Both the position numbers and the translations under genes were made by a program. Below, one piece after another: positions 39,161 to 50,891 of a stretch of DNA of 64,000 nt. Every line of letters starts with the position of its first letter. Within the stretch, counting starts at the first letter, position 1. The notes beneath the pieces were generated by a model that saw only the letters and a list, made by a program, of their open reading frames with translations, made no database searches and had not been told where the DNA came from. Source of the DNA: Lepiota brunneoincarnata (lineage: Eukaryota > Basidiomycota > Agaricomycetes > Agaricales > Agaricaceae); assembly GCA_023014365.1 (NCBI GenBank), contig JAEBUN010000010.1, forward strand, positions 868,001-932,000, written 5' to 3'.

Positions 39161-40771
39161 TCAAAGTCCCTTGGTGGCGTCGACAACCGTAAATCCGCAA
39201 TCTGCAAAGTGGAGGGCAATGGCGTCGATTGTCACAGGGGACTCGCCGGAGAAAAGTTTAAATGAAGTCACTGCACTGACACATATGTCGTGTTCCTCCA
39301 AAAATTGCTTGTATGTTCCAGGTGCAGAGAAGAGATCTGTGACGCAGGTGATGTATTCAGTCCTCAGCGAGAGAAGCTCAGGCCTCATGCGCGCTACAGC
39401 TCGACTTGCCCTGAGGTCGGACATGTACGGTCGGTCTAGATGATCCCTGCGAACACCCCTCGGCCATGACTGTTGGTGGACGCAGAGATAATCGTACCAA
39501 ACTTCGACCGGATCATCCATACGAGGATTTGTTTTGACCACGGAGGCAAATGTGGAGGGCATAGTTGAGCTCGATGCTGCCAAGAAGGATGATGTGGGGC
39601 TAGGATTCCTCCAATTTGCCAACAAATACCGTTGCATAACTGTCTTCCGTTCTCGGGGTGTTACATGTGCTTTGGCACACAAAGCTTTGACTTGCATCAA
39701 GGCAGCCTCGTTCCCAGGTTCGTGAGCTTTGTCCATGAGGGACTTTAGCTCCTCCAAGGTTCGGGGGTTTCTTGTCTGAGGTCCCGGTTTGTAGGCAACT
39801 GTCGCTCGGAGATCTTTAGAGGTAGGCTTGAGAGCAGGAAGGGGTTGCAATGGTCTTGGGGGTAGGTTTGAGAAACTGTAAGGGACGGCACCTGGCATGA
39901 AAGTGGAAACAGCCGACGCATAGGTATCTGTCATCGGACGAGCCTCGGTGGGCGCCAATTGCTGTGCTACATTGTTGGTCTGGTACTCCTTGTCGTTCGG
40001 TGGGGTCGGGATATGGGGGATATACACCTCTCGTGGCTCTGCCTTCACTGGAGGAGGCCACGTGAGGACATGTTCCTGTTCCTGATTCAAAAGGGACTGT
40101 GTCAATTCCGTGAAGGATCCAACAGAAGAGCTCTGGCTTCTTGATTCCGAGGTAGGAGGTGAAGGGTGTGAGCAAGTGCCGAGAAACGTATTCTGACCGC
40201 TCAAAACCAGTTTGTTCTTGAGCTGTTTGAGTTCTTCTTCGGACTTGGAGAGCTGCTGTTTCACCTGGGCCAACTCTTCCTGTAGTTTTTGGTGATTTCT
40301 TCTCTCTTCATCGAGGGTATCGGTGACAACACGTAATCTATTGCGGAAATGCTCGCGTTCCTCATGCAAGTAGAGGTCATCATCTCGTTGGCGACGTCGA
40401 CCTTCGGCAAAACCATCAAAGAAGTACGTATCGCACTTTTCGTCGCGTTCAGATACGGCTTGTTGAAAAGATGACTCGCTGCGCCTAGTAGCTGCCGTGA
40501 TATGATCCACATACGAGTCACAAACAGAACAGATGCCGCCGTATTTGTGCACTACGCCAACGGCTGGATTATACTCCCAAAATACCACAGGATCTGTCTG
40601 TGAGCCGGATAACTGGCGTTGGCGTTTTCGGGTTGGCCCTTCGTACAACAGACCTGGGTGGTGGTGAACAAGCGGAAGCGTCCCTTCGTTGGGCAGAAGA
40701 TCAAGTGATCTGACGATTGGTGGCGGAGAGTCCATGCTGAACGGATTGAATGTTAATCGCGAGGGCGGCAT
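39161..40771 (-). CDS. Coiled-coil protein of unknown function
   Basis: Single exon of 536 residues with an ATG at 40771; not recognised. The first 100 residues contain an RKRQRQ basic string and a CSVCDSY pair of cysteines. Residues about 110-190 form a clear coiled coil (DTLDEERRNHQKLQEELAQ, KSEEELKQLKNKLVL). The middle is Pro/Ser-rich and disordered. The last 150 residues look folded, with many aromatic and Arg residues (VEVWYDYLCVHQQSWPRGVR, LDRPYMSDLRASRAVARMRP). The gene is uninterrupted, unlike its intron-rich neighbours, and lies next to bioDA and an F-box gene in the same orientation. It may be lineage-specific. Confidence 0.72.
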   Translation of the reverse strand: MPPSRLTFNPFSMDSPPPIVRSLDLLPNEGTLPLVHHHPGLLYEGPTRKRQRQLSGSQTDPVVFWEYNPAVGVVHKYGGICSVCDSYVDHITAATRRSESSFQQAVSERDEKCDTYFFDGFAEGRRRQRDDDLYLHEEREHFRNRLRVVTDTLDEERRNHQKLQEELAQVKQQLSKSEEELKQLKNKLVLSGQNTFLGTCSHPSPPTSESRSQSSSVGSFTELTQSLLNQEQEHVLTWPPPVKAEPREVYIPHIPTPPNDKEYQTNNVAQQLAPTEARPMTDTYASAVSTFMPGAVPYSFSNLPPRPLQPLPALKPTSKDLRATVAYKPGPQTRNPRTLEELKSLMDKAHEPGNEAALMQVKALCAKAHVTPRERKTVMQRYLLANWRNPSPTSSFLAASSSTMPSTFASVVKTNPRMDDPVEVWYDYLCVHQQSWPRGVRRDHLDRPYMSDLRASRAVARMRPELLSLRTEYITCVTDLFSAPGTYKQFLEEHDICVSAVTSFKLFSGESPVTIDAIALHFADCGFTVVDATKGL

Positions 40772-40943
40772 GCAGGATGAAGGCGATCAATGTTGTGGTT
40801 GTAGACAAGAGCTGTGAATATCGATGGTGTGTGGCGCCAGGACATTGAGGTAAGATATTTATATACTTTTCGATTTGCACGGAGTTTTCCGTTATACTAC
40901 ATATATCAGTCTTGTGGGATTGTTACACAATTCTACGACGGGT

Positions 40944-41979
40944 TCAATTCGACATAGCCGCCAGTACAGCTCCATACCCCCCAATTTGGTCCGGGGCGAA
41001 TCGTTCATAGACAGTAGCTTTCCCGAACATGATCTCGGCTGTCTTGATCTAACACGAGTGGCGAGGAAGATGTGAATCCTCATCCGCGTGTCCGAAAGGC
41101 GACACAAGACTCACTAAAATATCGGAGGTTAGACCCTTAATGGGGGAGGCCATAGACCGAAAGCGGTGCATCCTGTATGTCGTATTGCCTAGCATTGGAA
41201 CGACTAGAGTCACTCGTGTTCTGGGGTTCAAGGGCTCAGATAGGGTTGCTGGGAGAATGGAGGATATATGACGTACATGGTAGTTAGTTTCATATGGCCA
41301 GTCTTCACTGCCTATCGCCACTAGGGCCTCGTGTTGAGCAAATTGTGGGTCAAGGATTGCTTTCATTGGGTGACTGAATATTCTTGCGACCTCTTTCTCC
41401 GCAGGTCTGAGTCCACCCAATATTTCTGCCCGAGTAAGCAAAGCATAAACAGGTGTGACCAGGAGTTTATGCAGAGACAAAAAAGGCTCGTAGATGCCAA
41501 TTGTGTGTATATGTGGAGAGTTCAACGGGAGTTGGATTTCCTCATAGGCTTCACGAAACTTCGAGAGTTTATTTTTCAAGCTCAGAGAAGCGGGAGCCAC
41601 AACGGGGATGTCGACAACGTACCGCAGCATCCACGAGGTCTTGGTCCGCTTCGTCAGCCTTCCCACCTGGAAGGGCAGTCTGGCCGGCATGTGTCCGCAG
41701 TGCCTTGGATCGGGTTGTTAACAAGACGCGAAGTTCTCCATTCTCTTGGTATAGAAGTACGAGAACGGCCGCTAGTATATTCCGTGGGTATGTCGCACTA
41801 CAGGGGAGGAATCGTATCGTATCGTACGGACCAAGGTGATGAACGAGATAACTGACGGACAGATCGGGCAGCTTGACGGTAGCCAAGAACGTAGCCAGAC
41901 GTTTAACTGAGGCTCTAGACTCCTCGGAAAGGGTATCTAAAGCATCCTGAGGAATTGGTGGGATAGTTACGCGGTTCAT
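40944..41979 (-). CDS. PCD1: Nudix hydrolase, CoA diphosphatase type (PCD1/NudL)
   Basis: Hydrolyses CoA and oxidised CoA derivatives; the yeast homologue Pcd1 is peroxisomal. The ATG at 41979 was chosen as the first in frame. The CoA-pyrophosphatase signature reads LLTTRSKALRTHAGQTALPG, followed by the Nudix box GGKADEADQDLVDAA/FREAYEEIQLP, which becomes continuous when the GTACGT..GAAG intron is removed. Its spacing matches that of E. coli NudL. The catalytic REAYEE glutamates are present. A final intron (donor after DIL) links to IKTAEIMFGKATVYERF and the stop at 40944, giving the expected ending PIKGLTSDILIKTAEIMFG. The C-terminus is not a standard PTS1, so peroxisomal import is not evident. 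Three exons. Confidence 0.93.
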
Positions 41980-42084
41980 GTCGTGTGCTGTACGGATAGG
42001 GAAATGTTGAGGCTCAAATCAACCTTGATTACAAAGTTATTGCTTTCCGGGGATGCTGTCCTCGGCTACCTCTATCATGTTTCT

Positions 42085-43117
42085 CTACATAGCATAAATA
42101 TGGTCACGCTTTCCTGCTCCCAGTATAGCCCCCTCTGATCTAGCCCCTTGAACAGCGAGCAAATTAATGTTGTATAGGATACAGTTTGTTTATACGATGG
42201 GTTTAGAATATCGAACTTCCTAGTAGAGAGCATTATTCGATTATGCGCGAGCTCGGAAAGAGGGACATACCTGCGCTATACCCGACACCGCCAACAGGAG
42301 AGTAGGCGAACTAGATTGTAAGTATATTCAGGCAGGGAAATGCGACTGGTACGTTAAGCTTACTGTGCTCCCCGAGTCTCCGTTATACGAGTATTTCTTA
42401 TAAGGTCTCTGATCGTTCAATGGGACGGGAGGGGTATTAATCATAGACACAGGTGGACTTGGGTACCCGATTGGTAATGCTGGGGAATAAGGACTGGGGC
42501 CCGACTGAGGGTATGGTGGAGGTTGATAGCTAGGTACTGGGGGTTGAGAATTGTTTGTTGAAGCAGAAGGAGGATTCATTGATGGCGCTGGAAAATCAGG
42601 AGAGCCAGTTTTCTCGACATAGTTGGAGGGGAACAATCCGACCCTCCCATTACATCGGCCTTCCCACCAGTCAACGTTCGTTTCTTTGAGAACTTCGATG
42701 ACATCGCCGCGGTGGAACACCAGGTCATTCGATGCCTTGAACAGATCTCAGAACTGACACCGAGTAAGAGACCGATATACTCACCTGATTGTGCTCATTG
42801 TAGCCCCACAAAGCTCGGGCTCGACAGAGAGGCTGAGGAGTGGGCGGCGGGCGTGGGGAAGAAAATCGTAAAGACGATCGTCTGTATGTATCCGTATTGT
42901 TGGGTGCAGGGGAGCTCTGAGGTGGTGAAGAAATCCTCGAAGGAGCTATTGCAACATTCTGTACTTGAGCAGTGATTCTTGAAAGGTTCTCAATCGAGCT
43001 GAGTTTGTCTAGAAGGGGTTGACAGTCACTTCGAGATAATTGATGCTGAATGATAAGGAGTTCTAGGTTCCCCCTCGTCTGGGAGGCAATATGTGCAAGA
43101 AGTGTATCGGTGCTCAT
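42085..43117 (-). CDS. SH3-domain protein, LSB1/PIN3-like (copy 1)
   Basis: The ATG at 43117 opens an N-terminal helical segment (MSTDTLLAHIASQTRGNLEL), then a Ser/Pro-rich linker and an SH3 domain: RALWGYNEHNQ/ASNDLVFHRGDVIEV, NVDWWEGRCNGRVG, LFPSNYVEK. The first SH3 intron divides the domain after EHNQ. A Pro/Tyr-rich tail follows, then small exons FAYSPVGGVGYSA and GAILGAGKRDHIYAM with the stop at 42085. These match the Gly-rich ending of the second SH3 gene at 50,892 in exon layout, but the last residues have diverged. Likely a cortical actin/endocytosis adaptor by analogy with Lsb1 and Pin3. The last exon is the least certain part. Divergent from NUP159. Confidence 0.82.
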
Positions 43118-43305
43118 GGTATGGGGTGAGACCGTGCTCAGGGGGAAGCGCTGGAACACAGCAGGCAGTGGGTGATCACGTGCTAAAGTCACAGCAATTG
43201 TGACCAAGTTATGTAGCCTCAAGCTGCAAATTCGACTCGGCTCGACTCGACGGCGGTCGTCACGTCGCTGGTGCTGTCGGACAACATTCCTCTCCTCGCG
43301 GACTT

Positions 43306-46300
43306 ATGGACATAATGGACAGTTTCACTCTCCTTGCTCTCCCACCCCAGCCACAGGTCTCGATTGATCCCCACCGAAGGGACTGTCCGTCAGATGGCTT
43401 CAATGTGGGTCGCTGAGTACCACCGCACTACTTAGACTAACAGTATATCCTACGCAGTACCCTACTTTCCGCCTTGTCAACAAACAAACTCGCATTCACC
43501 TTTCGCAACCATTTGACCTCGACCAATCAATAGCGTATTATCCATTTGCTGTGGCTAATACGAAAGGATGGTTCGCTGCTATCAGAAAGATTGGTAGTAC
43601 ACAAGGTGAGACGTGTTTCTTGAATCCTGTTATGCTGAATATTCATCTCGGTGTCGTCAGACGTCATATTCTCGCCTTTGGAGGAACTGCGAGACTCGTT
43701 CAAGAATGCGAAAGAGTCCGAGAAGGGCCTCTTTGTTCCGAAACGAGACCTGTCCGTCGAGCCAGGACTGCCAATTATCGTTGTATTTGCTCACAACGAC
43801 ACACGGCTTGTGGTTGGGCTCGACCAAGGATCCATCTTTGTTTTCGATACAGCGGGCTTGTTTTCCTCTGGCTCCGACTCCATCTCACCCCTGTGTACGT
43901 ACACCAACCAACCCGGAACGCTGAGGCAGATCGTTCCCAACCCCGGTGTAGAACCTGATCTAGTCGACCTTGTCGCTGTTGTGCGGAACGAGGGGAAAGT
44001 GCAGTTGTTGAACACGAGGCTAGAATCACATGGGGGATGGTCAGCAGCAGACCCGAACGCTAACCCTGTGGCAGGTGAGTTATAATCGGGCTTAAGCAGT
44101 AGCGCAAACATCAACGGCTGTACAGTGTCTTGGTCCCCCAAAGGCAAACACCTAGCAATCGGTTTGAAAACAGGCGATATTCTGACATTCGCCCTTAACA
44201 ACAAATCAACTCCGAACAAACATATTCCGCCTGCTACTGAAGGAATATTAATTGCTGTGGATTGGCTTAGTCCAGGGCATACTTTCAGACTGAGCTATGC
44301 GCCGCAAATCGCGAACGAGGGAGAACCAATTCAACACATAGTCTCTCTGGATACAAAATCAAACTCCTTGACAATTTTCAATGCTCTTCACCCCTTCACC
44401 ACGTCCGACCGTCGGCAACGATCCCATGTGCTCATTTTACCTCATTGGGACGAAGATTCCATCTCTGAAAATTCGAAATCATTAGTTATCGTTGGTGATG
44501 AAGGCTTCTGCAGACATAGAAATTCTTGGGGGATTCGCTCGAGAATGGCACCAACAGTCTCAAGAAAACCCTTTGTCTCTGCCTCTAGATCAACAAACAG
44601 AGGAGACGACATTACTGACATTGGATATTGATTTGACGGATACGACCACTTCAACACCTATCATGTACGCCTACCTCAATGATGGATCACTACAAGGTTG
44701 GCACGTGGAACACTCCAAACCGTACCTCAAGGTCATGTCATCTGCAGTGGGGACTTCGAGTCCCTTAACGGCAAACGACATGGTCCAAGACTCTGCTATG
44801 AACGAGTCTGGTCAGACCTCAGGTTTCGGGACGCTCTCTTCGGGAACATCCACCTTTGGGATGTCCGGGTTCGGCCAGCCGTCAGCTTTTGGGGCACTCA
44901 AATCCACCACTCCGACGTTTGGGTCAACAGGTTTTGCAGGGGCGACAGGAGGTGCTTTCAGCGGTTTTGGGTTTGCGGGTGGCTCTTCGAATGTGTTTGG
45001 TCAGCCTAGCTTCAACGTCAGTAACACATCTACACTCTCACCACCAGCGCCGCCACCCACGGCTCCTGAAGAAATAACTAGAGAAGCATCCATGTCGGAT
45101 GGAACAACTCCATCTTTTAGTGGTCTATCTCTAGGTGAAAGGAGCGATTCCACTAATGACAAGCCCAAGCCGGGCATCTTCGGCATGGTCCCATCCACGA
45201 CTCAAACCTCTACTACTGCATTTGGGGGTGATCTCATCAAGCCTGCCACTGGATTTGGCACCTACGGTAGCTTTAGTTCATCCTCATCTGCCCCCGCCTC
45301 CGATCCGGCTCCAGCATTCTCCACGCCCCTTCAGTCCGCCCCGAATCCCACGTTCGGGCAGACTGCTTTTGGGAAACCAGCGTCTGGTCAATCTTCGTTT
45401 GGCCAATCAAGCTTTGGACAACCTAGTTTCGGTCAAAGTAGTTTCGGAAAGCCGAGTCCTTTGCCGACACCAGCTGCACCAAGTACGGGCGGGTTCACTG
45501 CTTTTGCGTCTTCCTCTCCATCATCGTTCGGTTCTGCCTTATCAATCAACAAACCAGCGACAGCCCCGAGCTCAGGTGGCTTCTCTGCCTTCGCTTCTGG
45601 TGGATTGAGCACATTTGGTGCAGCAGCACTGAAGCAGGATCAGCCACGAGCTTCCGGTGGCACTTCATCTTTTGCTGTTAAGCCAGAGCCAGAGAAGTCA
45701 TCCTTCACATCGGGTGGTGGCGGTTCAAGTCCCTTTAGGGCTTCAGCTTTTGGTGGAAACAATATCGGTCGAGATCCACCGAGTTCTAGCTTCGGAACCG
45801 CTTCTACGGGTACTACCACTCCCAAAGCCAGTCCCACGAAACACTCTGGGATCACGGTGTCCCCTCCATCATCCCCGGAACCGACCAGGTCGAGCTCGCC
45901 TTTTGCTGCCGGCGGGAGCCCACCCGCAGACAGTAAGAAATCGGTCCCCACGACTACGGGTACATTCACTACACCGCCTGCTTTTCGGCCAGCAATGGGC
46001 TTTGGTGCATTTGGTAGTGCGCAACCCTCATCGTCACCATTTTTCGGGAAACTTGAGGACAAGGCTCTTTCAGTGGCTGCATTCAGCACCGCAAATCCAT
46101 CCCCGGTTTTTAAGCCCCTGTCCACCACCACTCCCACTTTTGGTGCCCCGTCACAACTTGGTGCAGCCAATAAACCAGCCTTGTCGATGACTGCGTCCGC
46201 TGCAAGCTCCGCATCCATAACCCCTACGACAACTCCCACAAAACCTCCCACATCTGGTGGCTTTAGTAGTTTCAGCGGTTCGCCGTCACCTTTCTCGGCC

Positions 46301-49300
46301 CTCGCGGGTCAGAAGGCATCGTTCTCCGATTTACTAAAAGGCGATGATCAAAAAAACAAGGAACCAGAGAAAGGCCCGTCGACACTAGAATCGTTAACCC
46401 CCAAGGCAGGGGAGGATAAGGGGATACTATCGACACCCAGCAAATCGCCAGTTTCTATAAATGCTCTTGGTCCATTGACACCAACGCCGACCAGGGGGCC
46501 AGCTGCGACCACTACGACAACATCCAAGACACCCACCCCAACACATGTAACCACAAAGGAAGTCAAGGAGGAAAGTACGATACCGAAGCGAACCTCTGGT
46601 GACGAGACGTCTGAGCTTTCTCTGTGCGACTTATCTTTGTCTTCTGCAGGAAGCTCGTTCGTTGATGTGGGCGACGAAAAACCATTTGACGAGAGTAGTA
46701 AAGAGGAAGAAGATGGTGATGGTGACGATGTGCGCTCATTCCTTTCAGAGGACTTCGAGAGTGATCCTCCGACGGATGAAGAATCCTCCGATGAAGAAGA
46801 CCAGCTCGAGCACGATAAGAAGGATACTGCTGTTACCCCAACATCATCAAATTTACGATCCCCGTCATCTACGCCTCAGCCTGAAGTTCCATCGATTCAG
46901 GTTACCCCTTCCCCTACTCCGTCAGAAGGCTCGGACGCTGTGAGGGCACCACTGCCAAGCGCCAAGGAAGAAAGCACCACCCCTCCGGGTTCGCCATCAA
47001 AGGAAACCACGTCAACGCCATCAAAGAGCCCTTCACCTAGCCCATTTTCTGCCCCTTCACCTCCTTCACCTCCGGCACCCCCACCATCCTCACCGTTCGG
47101 AATCGGCCTTGGCCGACCTAGCACCCGTCCAACACGTAGTTCGCCTTTGGCGGCTGCACCAGTATCAGGAGACGATGATGATGATGAGGAAGGCGAAGCC
47201 AGGGCTGAAGAGGCTCCTAAGCCCCTTGAATCACCGAGGCCGCTTGCTAGCAGACTCTCGCCGGCAAGGGAGGAACCGGTCAAGCAGGAGCAGTTGGAAG
47301 CTACGAAAGCTGCAAGTACTAAAAGACCTCAAACACCTCCATTGTTATCTTCCTTCGGTTCACTAGGATCGGCCAAACCGCTGGCTGTTGCACCCATCGC
47401 ACCAAAACCCGAACCCGCCTCTACAAAGTTACCCTTTTCGCTCGGCTCTCCACCTCCTTCTGCCTCAAGTCAACAAGGTTCACCCTGCGACTGCCCCACC
47501 AATTTTACCCACCAAATTTAATGACACTATAACGCAGACCAGGTCAGAACCTGAGCGACCTGCGACAGCACCTCCGTTCCCCAGTGCCTTTGGAAGGCCC
47601 CCAACACCCCCGCAGCCCCCTACCTCCACCAGCGCTCCTATCACTCCTGCGACCGCTTTCTCACTGCCAACATTCTCGCTTGCACCCAAACCAACAAGTG
47701 TTTCGCAGAGCAACCACTCCTCAGGTCCATTTCCACCCCTATCGGAGCCAACGAAACTTCCCTCGAGCGGTCAACTCGCACCGAGTCCATTTTCATCTGA
47801 GCCTCAGGCTAGCCAATCCGCGCTCGGCCTCTTTGGAGGTCAGGCCCCAGCAGGCCCATTGGCAGCCCAGACCAGCTCAAGTCCCGTAGGCAGCCAAGCT
47901 GCCCACAGCCCTTTCGGTCCTTCTAAGTCAGCTTCCGGGTCCATCTTTGGAAAGCCCGCGGTACCCTCATTACCCCAGCCACCACCCGAGCCATCATTGG
48001 AGGAGGGGATGCAGAAAGAATGTGCACTGCTGGTCACTAACTTGAACAGAGAACTGGAAGATGTGAGATCCATTCACAGTGTTGAATTCCGTCTAATCAA
48101 GCTTACAACCCCTTTAGCTACGTCTTTTAGCGGAAAGGGCAAGCAAGAAGCGAACTGAGTTAAGCAGATCAGCAGGAGGGTCCAGGCGGAAAGAGGACCT
48201 TGGCGACCCGAGTAAATGGGGATTGCGTGATGCTAAAAGCTTTGGCCAGACGTTATTGCAGTTTGAGGGTGACCTCGTTGAATCAAGATGCACATGGGCG
48301 TCGTCTCAGGAGGTTTTGCGTGAATTGAACAGTAATCTGCTCAAAGGTATGCGCCTAAGATTTGTGAACGATATTAAATGCTGATTTTGACAATAGCCAG
48401 TACAAGACGAGAAGAAATTGCTCGGTTTAACAAAGCAAAGACAGATAAAGAGTTCGCCAAGATGCTGACCACTCGTTCTTTGGGTCCCGAACACCTTGAG
48501 GCACGGCAGCAACTTCGCCACAGCATTAGGGTGCGCTAATTCGTAGGGCTAATAGCGGGAATGATTCTCACTCTTACCGTCTAGATCATGCGAGATCGCA
48601 CCCAAAAACTGGAGTCCCACCTCCGGGTATCGAAGAAGAAACTTTCCCAAGCTGCCTCGGGAAAGCCTTCTATCCGGTGAGTCCATTCTGAGTAGACCGT
48701 TGCGCATATATATAAACTGTGGCTTTTCCAGAGCGCCCACGCTGGACATTATCAATCGGACATATCGCAACATCGATCTAGCTATTCAACAACAAACAGA
48801 TGAGGTAGCGAGGTTGGGCGACCGTATGGCGAGGCTCCAGGCCACATCCCCCGCCCCTGCCGCGAGCCGCGACAGTCGCCTACCCGACCAACGACGACGA
48901 TCCCTTGCAGTCACTCCTCATGTCGCAGTTACAACTGCTGCCGCCCTCAATGCAGAGAGGTCTGCCCAAAAGCTGAAAAAAGCTCTGTTAGCGGCTCGTA
49001 AGGAACCAATTCTCAACCAAAAGGCAGCCTCAGCACCACCTCCGCCTGCAGCGTTCAAAACACCGCAGAGAGCGCTAGCAGAGCCAAGCATCTTCCCTGT
49101 TTCAGGGCCCTTGTTCTCAGCACCAAAATCAGGAGAGCTTCAAACTCCATCACCTACTACGAATTGGGCCCTCCCTGATGACAATTTCAGTCCTGGTTCA
49201 CCCCTACCATCCTCGAGACGTGGCGCAAGCTCAAATACCAAGAAACATGGTTCAGTTCCTCTGAAGAAGACCCCAGGCGGACCAATGCAGACACCACCTT

Positions 49301-49500
49301 CGTCTACCTTTGACTGGGGACCCCTCCCCACTTTCAATAATCCACCATTAACTCAGCTTGCAGCAGAAGTCAAACCAATGGCTGCGTTTGTGCCTCTGAC
49401 CGCAACATTACCACCCACACCCACTCCCAGTGGTAACCCACCTCCCTCTAACCTGTCACTTGGTAAAGGATGGGGAGGGTTTGGAAAGACGTCTTCCTAA
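43306..49500 (+). CDS. NUP159: Nucleoporin NUP159/NUP214, with two apparent frameshifts
   Basis: Cytoplasmic-side FG nucleoporin that docks the mRNA export helicase Dbp5. The ATG at 43306 (alternative at 43315) opens the N-terminal beta-propeller: FNYPTFRLVNKQTRIHLSQ, DVIFSPLEELRDSF, VSWSPKGKHLAIGLKTGDI, DWLSPGHTFRLSY. A long FG region follows (SGFG, QSSFGQPSFGQSSFGK), then Ser/Thr/Pro-rich and acidic stretches, and a C-terminal coiled coil over several exons (ELED/LRLLAERASKKR, TLDIINRTYRNIDLAIQQQ). The stop is at 49500; roughly 1,900 residues. Two reading-frame breaks have no plausible intron: near 44,501-44,504 (VIVGDE/ASADIEILG) and near 47,475-47,490 (SSQQGSP/ATAPPILPTK). Each looks like one extra base. 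Confidence 0.93.
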
Positions 49501-49770
49501 CTTTGTCTTTGCTGCATATGATGTTATAATTTCGGGTCGATTAATATACAAATGCATGTTAAGCACCCAAGCGCGTTTACAATGAAAGCCGTTAAGTTTT
49601 TAAGCTTTTATTCCGCCGCTCTGTCATTCTTTTTTCGAATTAGGACTACTTTGAGGAGTATCGGCAGAATGCTCTTGCAGATCTTCGAATGGGTTGTATA
49701 TGATTGACTCTAGATGGTCGAGAGCAGCCTGTCGACACAAAAAAGCAGAGAGAGAGCAAAGAGGAATGGT

Positions 49771-50523
49771 CTAGTATGGCGCGTAACGGTTATCGTTAAG
49801 GAAATCGTTGCGCACCCTCCCAACTTGGCTGAGTTCCTCATCCTCGCCTCCGTTGAAGGTTTCGAATGTGGTGGTACTAGGGTCGATGAAAGCATCGTCG
49901 AGTTCATCGTCATCCTCAGCGTTGTTGTCGGGGTGTAATGATGCACAGTAGGAAAAAGCTTCGAAGATAGGTTCCACTAGGCAGAAAGATGGGTTAGATG
50001 AAATTGGGTGTGGTAGGCTGGGGACAAGGGGTTGGCGTACGCGATTCTGGAGAGCTGGGGATTATGTTGAGTTCGCGCATAGGAGTGAATTCCTCCTCAT
50101 CCTCTACTGTATTTTGTTCTGCAGTCGACTCATCGAGCTGGCAGTAGATCGAGGGGCCGGATTCTCCGCGTGAGATCGCATGCAGGGTGATGGAAGGGTA
50201 TTCGACCTGGAAACCGTGCCCTGTGGAAGAAAAAAATACAAGGACACTGGATAGAGTTGTAGATATGGACCAAGGTAACGGGGAAAAAAAAAAAAACTGG
50301 GTACAATGACCCACCTCGTCAGAACATAGAGGGTTCCCTTGAGATCATCATGACTTGTGAACTCGGCAAGGGGAGGATCCAGGACAATTGTGATATTTTC
50401 TTCTTTATATTTGATGATGGGAGGGATGTCGTTGAAAGAGTTGGGAGTGGATGCGATTATCGATGCGTATTCGTCCTGAGATACAAAGGCAGGGAGAGCA
50501 GTTATGGGCTGCAGTGTAGGCAT
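49771..50523 (-). CDS. pICln methylosome subunit (CLNS1A/Lot5 family)
   Basis: pICln chaperones Sm proteins to the PRMT5 methylosome for snRNP assembly. The ATG at 50523 is followed by an Asp/Ile-rich N-terminus, then the PH-like core: DLKGTLYVLTS/VLVFFSSTGHGFQVEYPSI in pieces, TLHAISRGESGPSIYCQLDE. An acidic EDEEEF region, MRELNIIPSSPES, and EPIFEAFSYCASLHPD with a second acidic stretch complete the family layout. The first intron ends at TATCCAG so that VLVFFSSTG is coding. The acceptor nearer to GGCACGG would break frame. Three exons, stop at 49771. No yeast-type sorting signal is visible. Divergent from the second SH3 gene. Confidence 0.9.
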
Positions 50524-50891
50524 TTTTTTAGATTACGATAAGGATCCCATGAACAACACGTACAATGTCACATGATGAAATGTGGAGGCTATGTAACAAT
50601 TAAAGTCCCGTTCGAGCTCCTTTTTAATCTTTCCCGTCTCTTTGATTCCAGCTCCCCTTATATCGGCTGGTGACGCGAATTAACGCGGGATTTTGTCATT
50701 ATCGGCAATTTACATGCATTGAGAAACAGAATCCAAACATTTTTCTAGGTATTCCTGGTAATCAGGGGCTGTCCGCTTGTTCGCCGTGTTGGCCGTCACT
50801 ACAGCCCATCACACAAAGGGTCAGGAGATATATAAAAATAATCACTCGCAGTCTCCCACCACAACCTCGCCTTGTTTTTCAACCGTGCACA
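50524..50891. other. Divergent promoter region pICln/SH3 copy 2
   Basis: About 370 nt between the ATGs of pICln (-) and the SH3 gene (+). Contains an AT-rich stretch with TATATAAAAATAA near 50,829-50,841 in the SH3 direction, which is TATA-like. No coding signal. Confidence 0.45.

Noticed and set aside
45640..46251. Long antisense open frame within NUP159
   Set aside because: Gly/Val-rich shadow of the FG/Ser-Pro coding strand; no independent evidence.
47584..47889. Programmed +1 frameshifting as a shared explanation for the NUP159 and bioDA breaks
   Set aside because: The sites share no slippery sequence or downstream structure that I can see, and programmed shifts twice in each of two unrelated genes are improbable.
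44100..49500. FG repeats as a tandem DNA repeat array
   Set aside because: The repeats are short, degenerate protein motifs within a nucleoporin, not a nucleotide-level satellite.
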